From an uncultured Actinomycetes bacterium (GTDB lineage: Bacteria; Actinomycetota; Acidimicrobiia; Acidimicrobiales; RAAP-2): 64,000 nucleotides of DNA. Where the stretch lies: NCBI GenBank assembly GCA_903825895.1, contig CAIKCI010000028.1, positions 1 to 64,000 of the forward strand, in the 5' to 3' direction. Position numbers and translations under genes: made by a program. This document shows positions 43,371 through 52,625 of this stretch, piece by piece (position 1 is the stretch's first letter; every line of letters starts with the position of its first letter). Under the pieces are notes generated by a model. That model searched no databases. It had not been told where the DNA came from and saw only the letters and a list, made by a program, of their open reading frames with translations.

Positions 43371-44215
43371 GCAACTACCTCGCTCTGCCCTTCGCACAAC
43401 ATGCGCTGCTCGCAGGAACCTTGATTGCCATCATCTGTGGCGTTATTGGTCCTTTTGTGATCGCGCGCCAGATGGCCTTTGCCGTCCATGGCGCAGCGGA
43501 GTTGTCGTTCACCGGAGCTGCTGCTGGCTTAGTGGTGGCGGGGAACCCTATTGCTGGAGCCTTGATGGGTTCGGTAGTGGTCGCTGGTTTGATCGGGGTG
43601 TTGGGCGAAAAACCTCGTGAGCGTGACTCTGCGATCGGCGTGGTGTTGGCGGCAGGCCTGGGCCTGGGTGTTTTGCTGCTGAGTCACTATCAAGGCTTCG
43701 CGAGCGCAGCAACCAACATTCTTTTTGGAAATATCTTTGGGGTCTCTCGTGGCGACCTCTTTCTCCTTGTGGGCTTGGCCCTGGTCGTGTTGCTTGCCAT
43801 GATGACGATCTATCGGCCGTTACTCTTTTCGTCCGTGGACCCAGAGTTAGCCAAAGCACGCGGTGTCCCGACGCGGCTTTTGGGGATCCTCTTCCTGGTC
43901 CTTCTCGCAGTCACGGTGACCGAAGCAGCCCAGATTGTTGGCACACTCTTAGTGCTGTCCCTGGCCATTACGCCAGCTGCCGCGGCACAGCGCATTGCTG
44001 CGGCTCCCTTAGCGGTGACCGGTGTCTCTATTGGCATTGCTCTGGTTGCCACCGATGGCGGGATTCTGTTGTCGCTCAATGGGACGACGGTCCCCCCAAC
44101 TGTCTTTGTGACGGGGTTGAGTTTTGGACTTTATGTTCTTGCTCGTTTGATTGGCCCCACGCTTGCTCGACGGCGACGTGAGCGCTTGCGAGTCTTGCGC
44201 GCGGCTGAGGTCTAG
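43361..44215 (+). CDS. znuB: Metal ABC transporter permease
   Basis: 284 residues with about eight to nine membrane segments and the family features of ZnuB/MntB permeases: GPFVIARQMAFAVHGAAELS near the N-terminus (coupling region) and EAAQIVGTLLVLSLAITPAAAA. GTG start at 43361, ten bases inside znuC. Completes the zinc uptake operon. Confidence 0.94.
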   Translation: MGLGNYLALPFAQHALLAGTLIAIICGVIGPFVIARQMAFAVHGAAELSFTGAAAGLVVAGNPIAGALMGSVVVAGLIGVLGEKPRERDSAIGVVLAAGLGLGVLLLSHYQGFASAATNILFGNIFGVSRGDLFLLVGLALVVLLAMMTIYRPLLFSSVDPELAKARGVPTRLLGILFLVLLAVTVTEAAQIVGTLLVLSLAITPAAAAQRIAAAPLAVTGVSIGIALVATDGGILLSLNGTTVPPTVFVTGLSFGLYVLARLIGPTLARRRRERLRVLRAAEV

Positions 44216-45006
44216 GAAAACAATTTTGAGTAGTCCGCACCTCGGCGAAGGTGATGACCTCCATCGATGCCAAGGTTCACTCCCGTAATCCATCCGGCGC
44301 TGTCGCTCGCCAAGAACGCAACCGCTGACGCGATGTCTTCGACGGTGCCCAAGCGGCGAATGGGCATCTGCTCGTAGTAGTCCTCAACGAGTGCACCACC
44401 TGCGGTGATGGGCTGCATGAGTTCATCGTCCACAATTCCGGGTTGCACCGAGTTCACGCGAATGTTGTGGTCACCGAGTTCTTCTGCTGCGTAGGTGCAC
44501 AGTGAGTCAACGCCGGCTTTTGACATGCCATAGGCCCAGAGCCATCGGTGAGGGAAGGCCCCGGCGCCAGAGCTCATCAAGACAATGGAGCCACTGTTTG
44601 CAGGGATCATGACGCGCGCTGCGTGCTTGAGCGAAAGGAATGATCCGATGAGGTTGAGATCCACCGTGGCTCGCACGCCCGCCGTGTCGGCGTCAACCAT
44701 ATTTCCCATGTGCATTGCCCCGCCGGCACAGGCAAAGAGAACATCGAGCGTTCCGGTCGGCGCAGCAGCAAAGTCAACCGCCGCAGAAATCTGCTCTTCG
44801 ATGGTGACGTCAGCGACGATGGTCTGGACGACTGCGTCAGTGGCCCGCGCACGAATGGCGGCTGCACCCGTGTCTAGTTTTTCTAGCGTTCGTCCACAGA
44901 TCGTGATGGTGGCGCCTTGTTCGGCGAACAGCGCCGCAGTTTCGAGGCCGATGCCCGATCCTCCTCCGGTTACCAATACCGACTTTCCTTCAAATGCTCG
45001 TGTCAC
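44212..45006 (-). CDS. SDR-family oxidoreductase
   Basis: 264 residues. TGGGSGIG near residues 13-20, ACAGG (NNAG variant) near 90, catalytic Ser in LMSSGAGAF, and YGMSK. The end GVNLGIDGGHHL is characteristic of classical SDRs. GTG start behind AAGGAG. It lies downstream of a cytochrome P450 on the same strand with 41 bases between, suggesting a joint oxidative pathway, possibly for steroids or fatty acids. Substrate unknown. Confidence 0.9.
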   Translation of the reverse strand: MTRAFEGKSVLVTGGGSGIGLETAALFAEQGATITICGRTLEKLDTGAAAIRARATDAVVQTIVADVTIEEQISAAVDFAAAPTGTLDVLFACAGGAMHMGNMVDADTAGVRATVDLNLIGSFLSLKHAARVMIPANSGSIVLMSSGAGAFPHRWLWAYGMSKAGVDSLCTYAAEELGDHNIRVNSVQPGIVDDELMQPITAGGALVEDYYEQMPIRRLGTVEDIASAVAFLASDSAGWITGVNLGIDGGHHLRRGADYSKLFS

Positions 45007-45047
45007 GGGGGTCTCCTTTTTTTGAGGTTCTGAGAATTGCTGAGTTC

Positions 45048-46253
45048 TTAGGCTGGTCCAGCGCCGACTTTAGCGGTGGGGGTGAAGGTCACCGGCATCG
45101 ATTCGATACCAGAGACGAAGTTTGCATTGCGGTGCTCGAGAGGAGCATCACTGGCTAAGGCGAGATCGGGAAGCCGAGTGGCGAGCTGTTCGATCATCAT
45201 GCGCATCTCCATGCGAGCGAGCTGGTTGCCGAGGCAAAAGTGAGTACCAAAGCCGAAGGCCACGTGATCATTGGGAGTGCGAGTGATATCGAAGCTGTGG
45301 GGGTCATCAAAGACCTCTTCGTCTCGGTTGCCCGAAGGGTAAAGAAGGAGAAGCTTGACGCCTTCGGGGATGGTCTTACCTCGCAGTTCAACATCACGCG
45401 TGGTGGTGCGAGCCATGTTCTTAATGGGGGTGACCCAGCGAAGCATCTCCTCTACCGCTCGAGGGACGAGCGCATGGTCGTTCTTCAATGCGGTGAACTG
45501 ATCGGGGTTTCGCAACAGCGCTTCGGTTCCGCCTGAGACCACATGGCGGGTGGTCTCATCGCCACCGATCAAAATCAGCAAGGTTTCATGGAGGATCGAG
45601 TCATCATTCATTTGGTTGCCGTTGTCGTCGGCGTGAACCAAAATTCCTACGAGGTCATCGTCGCGCCCCGTGCTTCGTCGGTTTTCGATGACGTTGCTCA
45701 TGTACCCGACGTACTCGCCATAGGCATTCGCCATCTTTTCGAGGATTTCCATATCCTCGGTACCTTGTCCTTTCAAGAGATCGTCCGACCAACGCAAGAG
45801 ATCATCACGGTGCTGAGGTTCAACACCAAGCATGTTGCCGATCACGATGAGCGGCAAGGGTGCAGCGAGATCAGCCACAAGATCGCATTCGCCACGTTCA
45901 GCGACCGTGTCAATGAGTGCGTCGCAGATGCGCCGGATTTCTTCTTCCATGGCGCGTACTCGCCGCGGCGTGAATCCCTCGGATACCAATCGTCGACGGG
46001 TGACGTGTTCGGGCGAGTCCATGTCGATCATCATCGGCAGGGGGCCGACATCGGGGCGGATCCCTCCAGCATTTGAGAAGTTGATGGGGTCTTTGGCGAT
46101 GTCTTTGATGTCGCGGTGCTTGGTGATACCCCAGATGTTGCGAACCTCGTCGAAGTACACGGGGTCGTTCTGGCGCATCCAAGTCAAGCTTGGATAGGGG
46201 TCATTGCCCCAAAAGGCCCCGTCAATGAAATCGATCTCAGGTTTTGTTGTCAC
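45048..46253 (-). CDS. Cytochrome P450
   Basis: 401 residues from GTG 46253, with GGAGG five bases upstream; the frame upstream to 46307 is not needed. I-helix GGDETTRHVVSGG with the acid-Thr pair, EMLRWVTPIKNM (ExxR), and the haem loop FGFGTHFCLGNQLAR with the Cys thiolate ligand. Resembles the CYP125/CYP142-like group of sterol P450s by general pattern. The redox partner is not adjacent. The SDR follows on the same strand. Confidence 0.95.
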   Translation of the reverse strand: MTTKPEIDFIDGAFWGNDPYPSLTWMRQNDPVYFDEVRNIWGITKHRDIKDIAKDPINFSNAGGIRPDVGPLPMMIDMDSPEHVTRRRLVSEGFTPRRVRAMEEEIRRICDALIDTVAERGECDLVADLAAPLPLIVIGNMLGVEPQHRDDLLRWSDDLLKGQGTEDMEILEKMANAYGEYVGYMSNVIENRRSTGRDDDLVGILVHADDNGNQMNDDSILHETLLILIGGDETTRHVVSGGTEALLRNPDQFTALKNDHALVPRAVEEMLRWVTPIKNMARTTTRDVELRGKTIPEGVKLLLLYPSGNRDEEVFDDPHSFDITRTPNDHVAFGFGTHFCLGNQLARMEMRMMIEQLATRLPDLALASDAPLEHRNANFVSGIESMPVTFTPTAKVGAGPA

Positions 46254-46368
46254 ACGTTCCTCCCTGCTTGTGCCTGAAAACCTAGTCGGTAGCGGCGAAG
46301 TTCTCATCTTTGGGCTGACTCAGGCCAAGCAGGGAATGGACAGAGCGAACACGCCCTAGGTTTGGCCT

Positions 46369-46938
46369 GTGGCCGACAAGAAGCTCTTTCAGGAGCAGTC
46401 AATGGAGTTCATGGCCCCCTTGTATTCGGCGGCGATGCGGATGACCCGCAATGCCAGTGACGCTGAAGACTTGGTTCAAGAGACCTATCTCAAGGCGTAT
46501 CGGTCCTTTGGCGGGTTTGAGCAGGGGACGAATTTACGCGCCTGGCTCTACCGGATTTTGACCAATACGTATATCAATGAGTACCGCGCCCGGCAACGTC
46601 GCCCCGAAATTGAAGATGTCGAGGATGTCGAAGATCTTTATCTCTACCGCCGGTTCGCCGGTGTCGACGGTACGGTCTCGCCGAGTGCAGAAGAAGAAGT
46701 GATCAGGGCCATTCATGATGACGCCATTAAATCGGCACTCGAATCTCTTCCTGATACCTATCGAATCGCTGTCATGCTTTCTGATATCGAGGGCTTTTCC
46801 TATAAGGAGATGGCTGAGATCCTTGAGATTCCCCCAGGAACCGTCATGAGTCGACTCCACCGAGGTCGAAAAGCCCTGCAAAAGGCCCTTCTTCCCTATG
46901 CTGAGGCCAAGGGTCTCATTACCCCCGTGAGTCCATGA
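46369..46938 (+). CDS. sigR: ECF sigma factor, SigR-like
   Basis: 189 residues. Region 2: [42 protein letters not shown] layout. Region 4: [41 protein letters not shown]. This closely resembles the SigR/SigH (ECF12-type) factors of the actinobacterial thiol-oxidative stress response. GTG start 46369. The stop overlaps the anti-sigma gene (ATGA), giving the usual coupled pair. Confidence 0.9.
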   Translation: MADKKLFQEQSMEFMAPLYSAAMRMTRNASDAEDLVQETYLKAYRSFGGFEQGTNLRAWLYRILTNTYINEYRARQRRPEIEDVEDVEDLYLYRRFAGVDGTVSPSAEEEVIRAIHDDAIKSALESLPDTYRIAVMLSDIEGFSYKEMAEILEIPPGTVMSRLHRGRKALQKALLPYAEAKGLITPVSP

Positions 46939-47234
46939 ATGAAAGTGATGATTCAACCATGAGCCAACACCCCATGAACGCCACATCACCCGATGGCGTG
47001 GACTGTGACGAAGCAGTCCACGCGCTCTATCACTATCTCGATGGCGAACTCACGGATGAACGACGCGCGGTGATCAGCCTTCACCTCGACCAGTGTGCGC
47101 CCTGTGGCTCAGCTGCTCACTTTGAGAGCGAACTTCGCCGCATTGTGGCGGATCAGTGTACGGACCGGGTTCCTCAATCGTTGATTGAACGCGTTGCTGC
47201 GGCAATCAATGAAGAAGAGCGCCATGGGAACTGA
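46935..47234 (+). CDS. rsrA: Zinc-binding anti-sigma factor, RsrA-like
   Basis: 99 residues with the ZAS motif His-x3-Cys-x2-Cys in [11 protein letters not shown] and an upstream [17 protein letters not shown] segment with the fourth zinc ligand. In RsrA, disulfide stress ejects zinc and frees the sigma factor. ATG at 46935 overlaps the sigma factor stop; other in-frame ATGs at about 46962 and 46974 are possible. A metallopeptidase gene begins ten bases before its stop. Confidence 0.88.
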   Translation: MNESDDSTMSQHPMNATSPDGVDCDEAVHALYHYLDGELTDERRAVISLHLDQCAPCGSAAHFESELRRIVADQCTDRVPQSLIERVAAAINEEERHGN

Positions 47235-48312
47235 GACCTTTTCGACGACGACTCCCACAGGGTTTCTTGACGTAGCACTGGCGTCTCGTATCGGTGGATC
47301 GCTGGCTAAACGTAAGCCACTGCCGAGTTCATATCGTCCAGGCATGCTTGAAGATGAGTTGTCACGCTGTTCGGTCTTGGCGCAAGAGCGCGTGGCGCTT
47401 GAGTCGGGTCTCTCACCAGCTGGTGAGCCTCGAGCACGCGTGGTGGATCGTGCGCAGTGGGTGGCGGCGAACGTTGAAAGTGTTGACCGACTCGTCGGCC
47501 CGTCACTGGCGGCTGCCGATGCGCGTCGCAAGGTCCATATGCCAGCACGACTTACGCGGTTAAGCCGGCAAGGGTCAGCGGCGCAACTGGGCACGATGTT
47601 GGCATGGATGTCATCACGCGTCCTTGGCCAGTACGACATTTTAGTAGGAGAAGAGACCAACGACTCTGAAGACATCATCAGTTATGTGGGGCCCAATATC
47701 GTGGCCCTCGAACAACGTTTTGGCTTTGATTCAACACAGTTTCGTCTCTGGTTGGCGCTCCATGAGTGCGCACATCGAGCGCAGTTCATGGGCCCTGCTT
47801 GGGTCCGGCCTTATTTTCTCGGACTGATTAACGAAGCGGTGTCGTTGGTGACCACGGACAGCGCAGCGCTTCTCGCCGGTGTCGCTCGAGCCGCACGAGA
47901 GATTGCCAAAGGAGAAAATCCGCTCGCCGAATCGGGAGCCGCAGGAGTCTTCGCCTCTGACGAGCAACGCGAGGCGCTGCGTCGATTAGCGGCGTTGATG
48001 AGCGTGCTCGAAGGCCACGGTGAAGTAGTAATGGATGAAGCGGCCAAGGATCTTGTTCCCGATGCTCATCGGTTCCATGATGCATTGCGACAACGCCGCA
48101 AAGAACCAAGCGCCCCTGCCAAACTTCTCAATCAGCTTCTTGGCATGGACGCCAAACTTCGTCAATATGAACAAGGTGAGATCTTTGTCCGTGCGCTGCG
48201 CGCGTCTGGTGGGCGGTCCTTAGTGACCGAACTCTTTGATGGACCGGAACAACTCCCGACAATGGAAGAACTTGTTGAGCCAAACTTGTGGCTTGACCGT
48301 CACGGGCGTTAA
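47224..48312 (+). CDS. Zinc-dependent metallopeptidase-like protein (DUF2342)
   Basis: 362 residues from ATG 47224, overlapping the anti-sigma end. HECAHRAQF at about residues 181-189 fits HExxH of zincins; the third ligand may be Glu in GLINEAVSL or the later EGHGEVVMDEA. Conserved in actinobacteria, where it sits beside tilS (the F420-associated DUF2342 group). Role unknown; the peptidase activity is inferred from the motif. The tilS-hpt GTG begins directly after its stop. Confidence 0.85.
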   Translation: MGTETFSTTTPTGFLDVALASRIGGSLAKRKPLPSSYRPGMLEDELSRCSVLAQERVALESGLSPAGEPRARVVDRAQWVAANVESVDRLVGPSLAAADARRKVHMPARLTRLSRQGSAAQLGTMLAWMSSRVLGQYDILVGEETNDSEDIISYVGPNIVALEQRFGFDSTQFRLWLALHECAHRAQFMGPAWVRPYFLGLINEAVSLVTTDSAALLAGVARAAREIAKGENPLAESGAAGVFASDEQREALRRLAALMSVLEGHGEVVMDEAAKDLVPDAHRFHDALRQRRKEPSAPAKLLNQLLGMDAKLRQYEQGEIFVRALRASGGRSLVTELFDGPEQLPTMEELVEPNLWLDRHGR

Positions 48313-49812
48313 GTGGATCTCACCGAGCGATTTGGCCCTGCGGCAGAATTGATCAGTTCGATTCTTGAACGTACGCCCTTGAGGATGGGTGACGATGAGC
48401 TAACTGTTGCCTGTTCGGGAGGTCCCGACTCAACGGCCTTGGCGGTCGTAGCGAGTGCTACCGGTCGGCCGGTCACCCTTCACCACGTCGATCACGGGAT
48501 TCGACCCGACAGCGACCAAGATGCGGGAGTTGTCAAGGAACTCGCAGCGTGGTTGGGGGTGGGCTTTGTGAGTCACCAAGTGGTCGTTACCCCCGGTGCC
48601 AATGTTGAAGCCCGTGCTCGAGCCGAGCGCTTTGCTGTCCTGCCAAAGGGCGTCGCCACGGGCCACACCATGGACGATCAAGGGGAAACCGTCCTTGTGA
48701 ATCTTTTGCGCGGCACCGGGATTGATGGACTGGCAGCGATGGAGTTTGGCCCGACCCATCCCTTCTTGGCCGTGCGCAGAGCAGAGACCCATGCATTGTG
48801 TCAACAACTCAGACTCCCGGTGGTGCACGATGAATCGAACAATGACCTGCGCTTTACGCGGAACAAAATTAGGAATCAACTGGTGCCCATGCTCGATCAG
48901 ATTGCCGATCGAGACGTCGTTCCGCTGTTAGCTCGCTTGGCATCGTTGGCCCATCTCGACAGTTCGCTCCTCAATCAATTGGCTGAGGAACTCGTGGTTG
49001 ACCCCACGGACGTGAACGAACTTCGCGGCCACCCCGAACCATTGGCCCAGCGAGCATTACGCCAGTGGGTGCGGGACCAGCGCCCTGTTGATGGTGAGAA
49101 CTACCCGCCGAGCGATGCAGAGATTCGTCGGATCATGGCTGTCGTGCGAGGTGAGGTTGTCGCGGCACAAGTCAGTGGGGGCCATCGAGTGGCGCGTTCC
49201 TCTGGGCGGCTTCGCTTTGAGTCGGGGGACTCAACTACGCTGATGGCTATGGATTCCAACGAAGCGCCGCAGTGGGCCGCCCACGACCTTGGCCCGGTCA
49301 TCGTTTCAGCGGAAGACATTCAGCGGCGTGTCATCGAACTTGGTGCCCAGATCACGGCCGATTATGCGGACTCGCCACCACTTTTGGTCTGCGTCCTCAA
49401 GGGTGCGCTGCACTTTATGAGTGATCTTTCGATGGCCATCAAATTGCCGATCGACCTTGATTTTATGGCGGTCTCTTCCTATGGCTCAGCCACCCAGACG
49501 TCAGGAATCGTCAGAATCGTCAAAGACTTAGAGGCTGATCTCACGAACCGACACGTCCTTGTGGTGGAGGACATCATCGACTCAGGATTGACCTTGAACT
49601 ACCTGCGTAAGTACCTCTCAGCCCGGGGGCCAAAGTCCATTGAAGTCTGTGCCTTGCTGCTAAAAGAGGGGGAACAGCGGGTCGAACCCGATTTCCGCTA
49701 CGTCGGCTTTACAATTCCACCATCGTTCGTTGTGGGCTACGGCCTCGATGTTGCGGAGAAATATCGCAACCTTGACGGTATCTACACCTACATCGGCGAG
49801 GGTTCCCACTGA
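48313..49812 (+). CDS. tilS-hpt: TilS-HPRT fusion: tRNA(Ile) lysidine synthetase and hypoxanthine phosphoribosyltransferase
   Basis: 499 residues, twice the usual HPRT size. Residues 1 to about 230 are TilS: PP-loop SGGPDST (35-41), [23 protein letters not shown] and the [10 protein letters not shown] box. A shortened TilS C-terminal region follows. From about residue 310 an HPRT domain starts, [30 protein letters not shown], the PRPP loop [13 protein letters not shown] near 415-427, and [14 protein letters not shown]. TilS modifies cytidine 34 of tRNA-Ile and HPRT salvages purines. In most actinobacteria these are separate genes with ftsH after hpt. GTG start. Confidence 0.95.
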   Translation: MDLTERFGPAAELISSILERTPLRMGDDELTVACSGGPDSTALAVVASATGRPVTLHHVDHGIRPDSDQDAGVVKELAAWLGVGFVSHQVVVTPGANVEARARAERFAVLPKGVATGHTMDDQGETVLVNLLRGTGIDGLAAMEFGPTHPFLAVRRAETHALCQQLRLPVVHDESNNDLRFTRNKIRNQLVPMLDQIADRDVVPLLARLASLAHLDSSLLNQLAEELVVDPTDVNELRGHPEPLAQRALRQWVRDQRPVDGENYPPSDAEIRRIMAVVRGEVVAAQVSGGHRVARSSGRLRFESGDSTTLMAMDSNEAPQWAAHDLGPVIVSAEDIQRRVIELGAQITADYADSPPLLVCVLKGALHFMSDLSMAIKLPIDLDFMAVSSYGSATQTSGIVRIVKDLEADLTNRHVLVVEDIIDSGLTLNYLRKYLSARGPKSIEVCALLLKEGEQRVEPDFRYVGFTIPPSFVVGYGLDVAEKYRNLDGIYTYIGEGSH

Positions 49813-49853
49813 CCACGTGGTCAGGTACTGATCCGAGTAAAGGAGCACAACCC

Positions 49854-50417
49854 ATGAGCGTTGATATCAAGCGCATCGAAGAAAATGTCCGAGAGATTCT
49901 TCTCGCTATTGGCGAAGACCCTCAGCGCAATGGCCTCCTCGACACGCCACGACGTGTGGCCGCGATGTATGAAGAGTTGTTTGAGGGCCTCGGAGAAGAC
50001 CCAAGCGAACACCTCAGAGTCACCTTTGACGAGCAGCACGACGAGATGGTGATGGTGCGAGACATTCCATTCACGTCACTGTGCGAACACCACCTTGTTC
50101 CCTTTATGGGCAAAGCCCACGTGGCCTACATCCCGACGGGAAAGATCACTGGTCTTTCAAAAATGGCACGACTCGTCGAAGGCTATGCCCGACGACTTCA
50201 AGTTCAAGAGCGTATGACGTCGCAAATTGCCGATGCCATTGACTCGGTGCTCCAGCCACAAGGTGCGCTCGTCGTGATTGAAGCAGAGCACCTTTGCATG
50301 TCGATGCGTGGGGTGCGCAAGCCGGGTACCGTGACGGTGACGTCAGCGGTGCGAGGAATTTTCCGAACTGATGTCGCAACCCGTAGTGAAGCATTGCAGT
50401 TCATTCATAACCGCTAA
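49854..50417 (+). CDS. folE: GTP cyclohydrolase I
   Basis: 187 residues. Conserved [22 protein letters not shown] with the zinc Cys-His ligands, [13 protein letters not shown], and [12 protein letters not shown] with the second Cys. Converts GTP to 7,8-dihydroneopterin triphosphate, first step of folate synthesis. ATG 49854 follows AAAGGAG. Typical ftsH is absent between it and hpt. Confidence 0.97.
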   Translation: MSVDIKRIEENVREILLAIGEDPQRNGLLDTPRRVAAMYEELFEGLGEDPSEHLRVTFDEQHDEMVMVRDIPFTSLCEHHLVPFMGKAHVAYIPTGKITGLSKMARLVEGYARRLQVQERMTSQIADAIDSVLQPQGALVVIEAEHLCMSMRGVRKPGTVTVTSAVRGIFRTDVATRSEALQFIHNR

Positions 50418-50444
50418 GTAAACAAGAACGGTATCTCTGCCAAC

Positions 50445-51245
50445 GTGACCAGCCAGCGATTTTCAGAAGTGATGGGCATCGTCAACGTCACGCCCGACTC
50501 GTTCTATTCGGCGATGAGAACGCTCGACATTGATGCGGCGATTACTCGAGGTCAGACCCTCTTTGAGGAAGGGGCGGGTATCGTCGACGTGGGAGGCGAG
50601 TCCACGCGACCGGGTGCCACGCCCGTTCCTCTCGACGAAGAACTCAAACGCGTGGTTCCTGTGGTGAAAGAGCTTGCTCGCTTGGGCACGGTCAGTATCG
50701 ACACGGTGAAATCAGAAGTGGCTCAAGCCTGTATCGATGTTGGCGCGAGCATCGTCAACGATGTCTCCGGCACCCTCGCTGCTGTGGCCGGCGCCAACGG
50801 GGTGGGCTGGATCGCCATGCACGCCCAAGGAACCCCTGAGACGATGCAGAACGACCCGCACTATGGCGACCTGGTGGGAGAGATCACGGTGTGGTTTGAA
50901 GAAAAGGCCCATCAGGCCCAAGAGGCAAACATCGCACAATGGTGGCTTGATCCTGGTATTGGCTTTGGCAAAACCGTTGAACATAATCTCTCAATTCTCC
51001 GCCACTGCGAAGAGTTCGCCGGCGTGGCGCACCGCTTTGGTGCCGGGCTCCTTCTGGGGACGAGTCGAAAAGGCTTCCTTGGAACCATGGGAAATAGTGA
51101 TGCTTTGGACGTCGATGAGCGCTTAGCCCCCAGTTTGGCGTCGGCCATCATCGCCTTAGAAGCCGGTGCCGATATCGTCCGAGTTCACGACGTTCTCCCT
51201 ACCGTGCAAGCGGTGCGCATTTTGCGTGAGAATATGTCTTCATGA
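50445..51245 (+). CDS. folP: Dihydropteroate synthase
   Basis: 266 residues, condenses hydroxymethyldihydropterin pyrophosphate with p-aminobenzoate. MGIVNVTPDSFY near residues 10-21, VDVGGESTRPGA, DTVKSEVA, WLDPGIGFGKT and LLGTSRKGFLG match the family. GTG start at 50445. The stop overlaps the next gene (ATGA). Confidence 0.97.
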   Translation: MTSQRFSEVMGIVNVTPDSFYSAMRTLDIDAAITRGQTLFEEGAGIVDVGGESTRPGATPVPLDEELKRVVPVVKELARLGTVSIDTVKSEVAQACIDVGASIVNDVSGTLAAVAGANGVGWIAMHAQGTPETMQNDPHYGDLVGEITVWFEEKAHQAQEANIAQWWLDPGIGFGKTVEHNLSILRHCEEFAGVAHRFGAGLLLGTSRKGFLGTMGNSDALDVDERLAPSLASAIIALEAGADIVRVHDVLPTVQAVRILRENMSS

Positions 51246-51754
51246 TGAAAGGAAAATGGGCAGCCGGAATTCCACCCCGTCACTTGACCTGGGTGCTCCC
51301 TGAACGCCTCGCCGTGAGTGAGCGTCCCGGTGGACGAACCATGACGCACCGAAAGGTCCGTCGCCAAGAAGAGATCATCTGGCTGAGGGAAAACCACTTC
51401 ACCGTCGTTGTGTCCATTTTGGAGTCACCGATGAATTTAGCGGCCTATGACGAATTCAATATGCCGCACTGCCACGAGCCCGTGCCGACGACGGGCGATC
51501 AGTCGGTGGCACTCGTTGCGCTCTATAGCGACTTGGCGGTTCGCCTGCGTGAAAAGCAGACGGTGCTTTTGCACGCTGATGAACTCGGCGACCATGTGAT
51601 CGGCGTGATCGCGGGCTACCTGATGTGGGCGGGACGCCTCAATGGTGCTCCTGAAGCCACGAGTGTTGTTGAGCGACTCTTTGGTCGCCAACTGGGCCCT
51701 GAGGGTCGTGCGCTCGTTGCCTCGGCAGAACGCATCCCTTCCGCAGCATCGTGA
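51242..51754 (+). CDS. Phosphatase-like protein in folate operon, probably inactive
   Basis: 170 residues, overlapping folP and folB by four bases each. The middle follows the dual-specificity phosphatase pattern (EIIWLRENHFTVVVSILE near 44-61, then an HCHEPVPTTGDQS general-acid-like loop), ending in LLHADELGDHVIG where the active-site HCx5R would lie; the Cys is replaced by Ala and no Arg follows. This looks like a pseudo-phosphatase. I do not know a precise family name, and the assignment to the PTP fold is by pattern only. Confidence 0.5.
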   Translation: MMKGKWAAGIPPRHLTWVLPERLAVSERPGGRTMTHRKVRRQEEIIWLRENHFTVVVSILESPMNLAAYDEFNMPHCHEPVPTTGDQSVALVALYSDLAVRLREKQTVLLHADELGDHVIGVIAGYLMWAGRLNGAPEATSVVERLFGRQLGPEGRALVASAERIPSAAS

Positions 51755-52113
51755 CCGACACGATCACCATCTCGGGCCTGCGAGTGATGGCGTCGGTTGG
51801 TGTTCTTGATGAAGAGCGTCAGCGCATCCAACCGCTGATCATTGATTGTGTTCTTGAGGTCGATCTCACTGCCGCGGGCGCGTCCGATGCGCTCGATGAC
51901 ACCATCAACTATGCGACCGTCATTGAACTCGCTGAAAATCTGGCGTTGAGCCACCATCATGATCTCCTTGAATCCTTGGCCGATGAAATTGCGCGAGGTT
52001 CTCTGGCGCTCGATGATCGAATCGCCGGGATTGACGTAGCGATCACTAAGGTGCGTCCACCCGTGGGCCAAGATGTCCACAGCGTAGGAGTGACGCGCTC
52101 GTTGCGTCGATGA
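51751..52113 (+). CDS. folB: Dihydroneopterin aldolase
   Basis: 120 residues, forms 6-hydroxymethyl-7,8-dihydropterin. Family features: TITISGLRVMASVGVLDEERQ near the N-terminus with the GLR and catalytic region, DTINYATV, and the C-terminal VAITKVRPP. GTG start overlaps the previous stop and the end overlaps folK. Confidence 0.95.
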   Translation: MTDTITISGLRVMASVGVLDEERQRIQPLIIDCVLEVDLTAAGASDALDDTINYATVIELAENLALSHHHDLLESLADEIARGSLALDDRIAGIDVAITKVRPPVGQDVHSVGVTRSLRR

Positions 52114-52595
52114 CGAGAGCCTTCCTCGGTTTGGGGACAAATCTTGGCGATCGCCAAGGAGAGTTGCGCTCCGCCATTGAACGCTTAGAAGTCCACGGCG
52201 ATGTCGTCGCTGTCTCAGGACTTTACGAGACTGAGCCCGTTGGCGGCCCTGAGCAAGGGAAGTTTCTCAACCTGGTTGTTGAGCTTGAAACTGAGGACAC
52301 GCCTGAGATGTTGCTACTCCGTTGCCAAGATCTTGAAGTGGCAGCACAACGCGTGCGTACGGTGCGTAACGGGCCGCGCACGCTCGATGCAGATGTGTTG
52401 TGGGTTGATGGCCAGACCAGTGCAACTGAGGAGTTGACCGTTCCTCACCCACGGATGTTCGAGCGACGTTTTGTCATCGCTCCCCTCCAAGAGTTAGCCC
52501 CTGATCTCGTCAGCGACGCGATGATTGCTGCGGCTACCGGCGAGGTTGATCGAATTGGTGTGCTGGACCTGACCGACTCTTCACGTGATCACTAA
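52110..52595 (+). CDS. folK: 6-hydroxymethyl-7,8-dihydropterin pyrophosphokinase
   Basis: 161 residues. GLGTNLGDRQGELRSAI near 7-23, GLYETEPVGGPEQGKFLN, and TLDADVLWVDG with VPHPRMFERRFV, the HPPK signatures. Transfers pyrophosphate from ATP to the pterin before FolP acts. ATG overlaps folB. Last gene of the folate block. Confidence 0.96.
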   Translation: MTRAFLGLGTNLGDRQGELRSAIERLEVHGDVVAVSGLYETEPVGGPEQGKFLNLVVELETEDTPEMLLLRCQDLEVAAQRVRTVRNGPRTLDADVLWVDGQTSATEELTVPHPRMFERRFVIAPLQELAPDLVSDAMIAAATGEVDRIGVLDLTDSSRDH

Positions 52596-52625
52596 TTCAT
52601 CGTTCATCCATGAGAGAATCGAAGA

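Noticed and set aside
47224-47234. Frame from 47185 as the metallopeptidase start
   Set aside because: It begins inside the anti-sigma gene without a ribosome binding site; ATG 47224 has GAAGAAGAG upstream.
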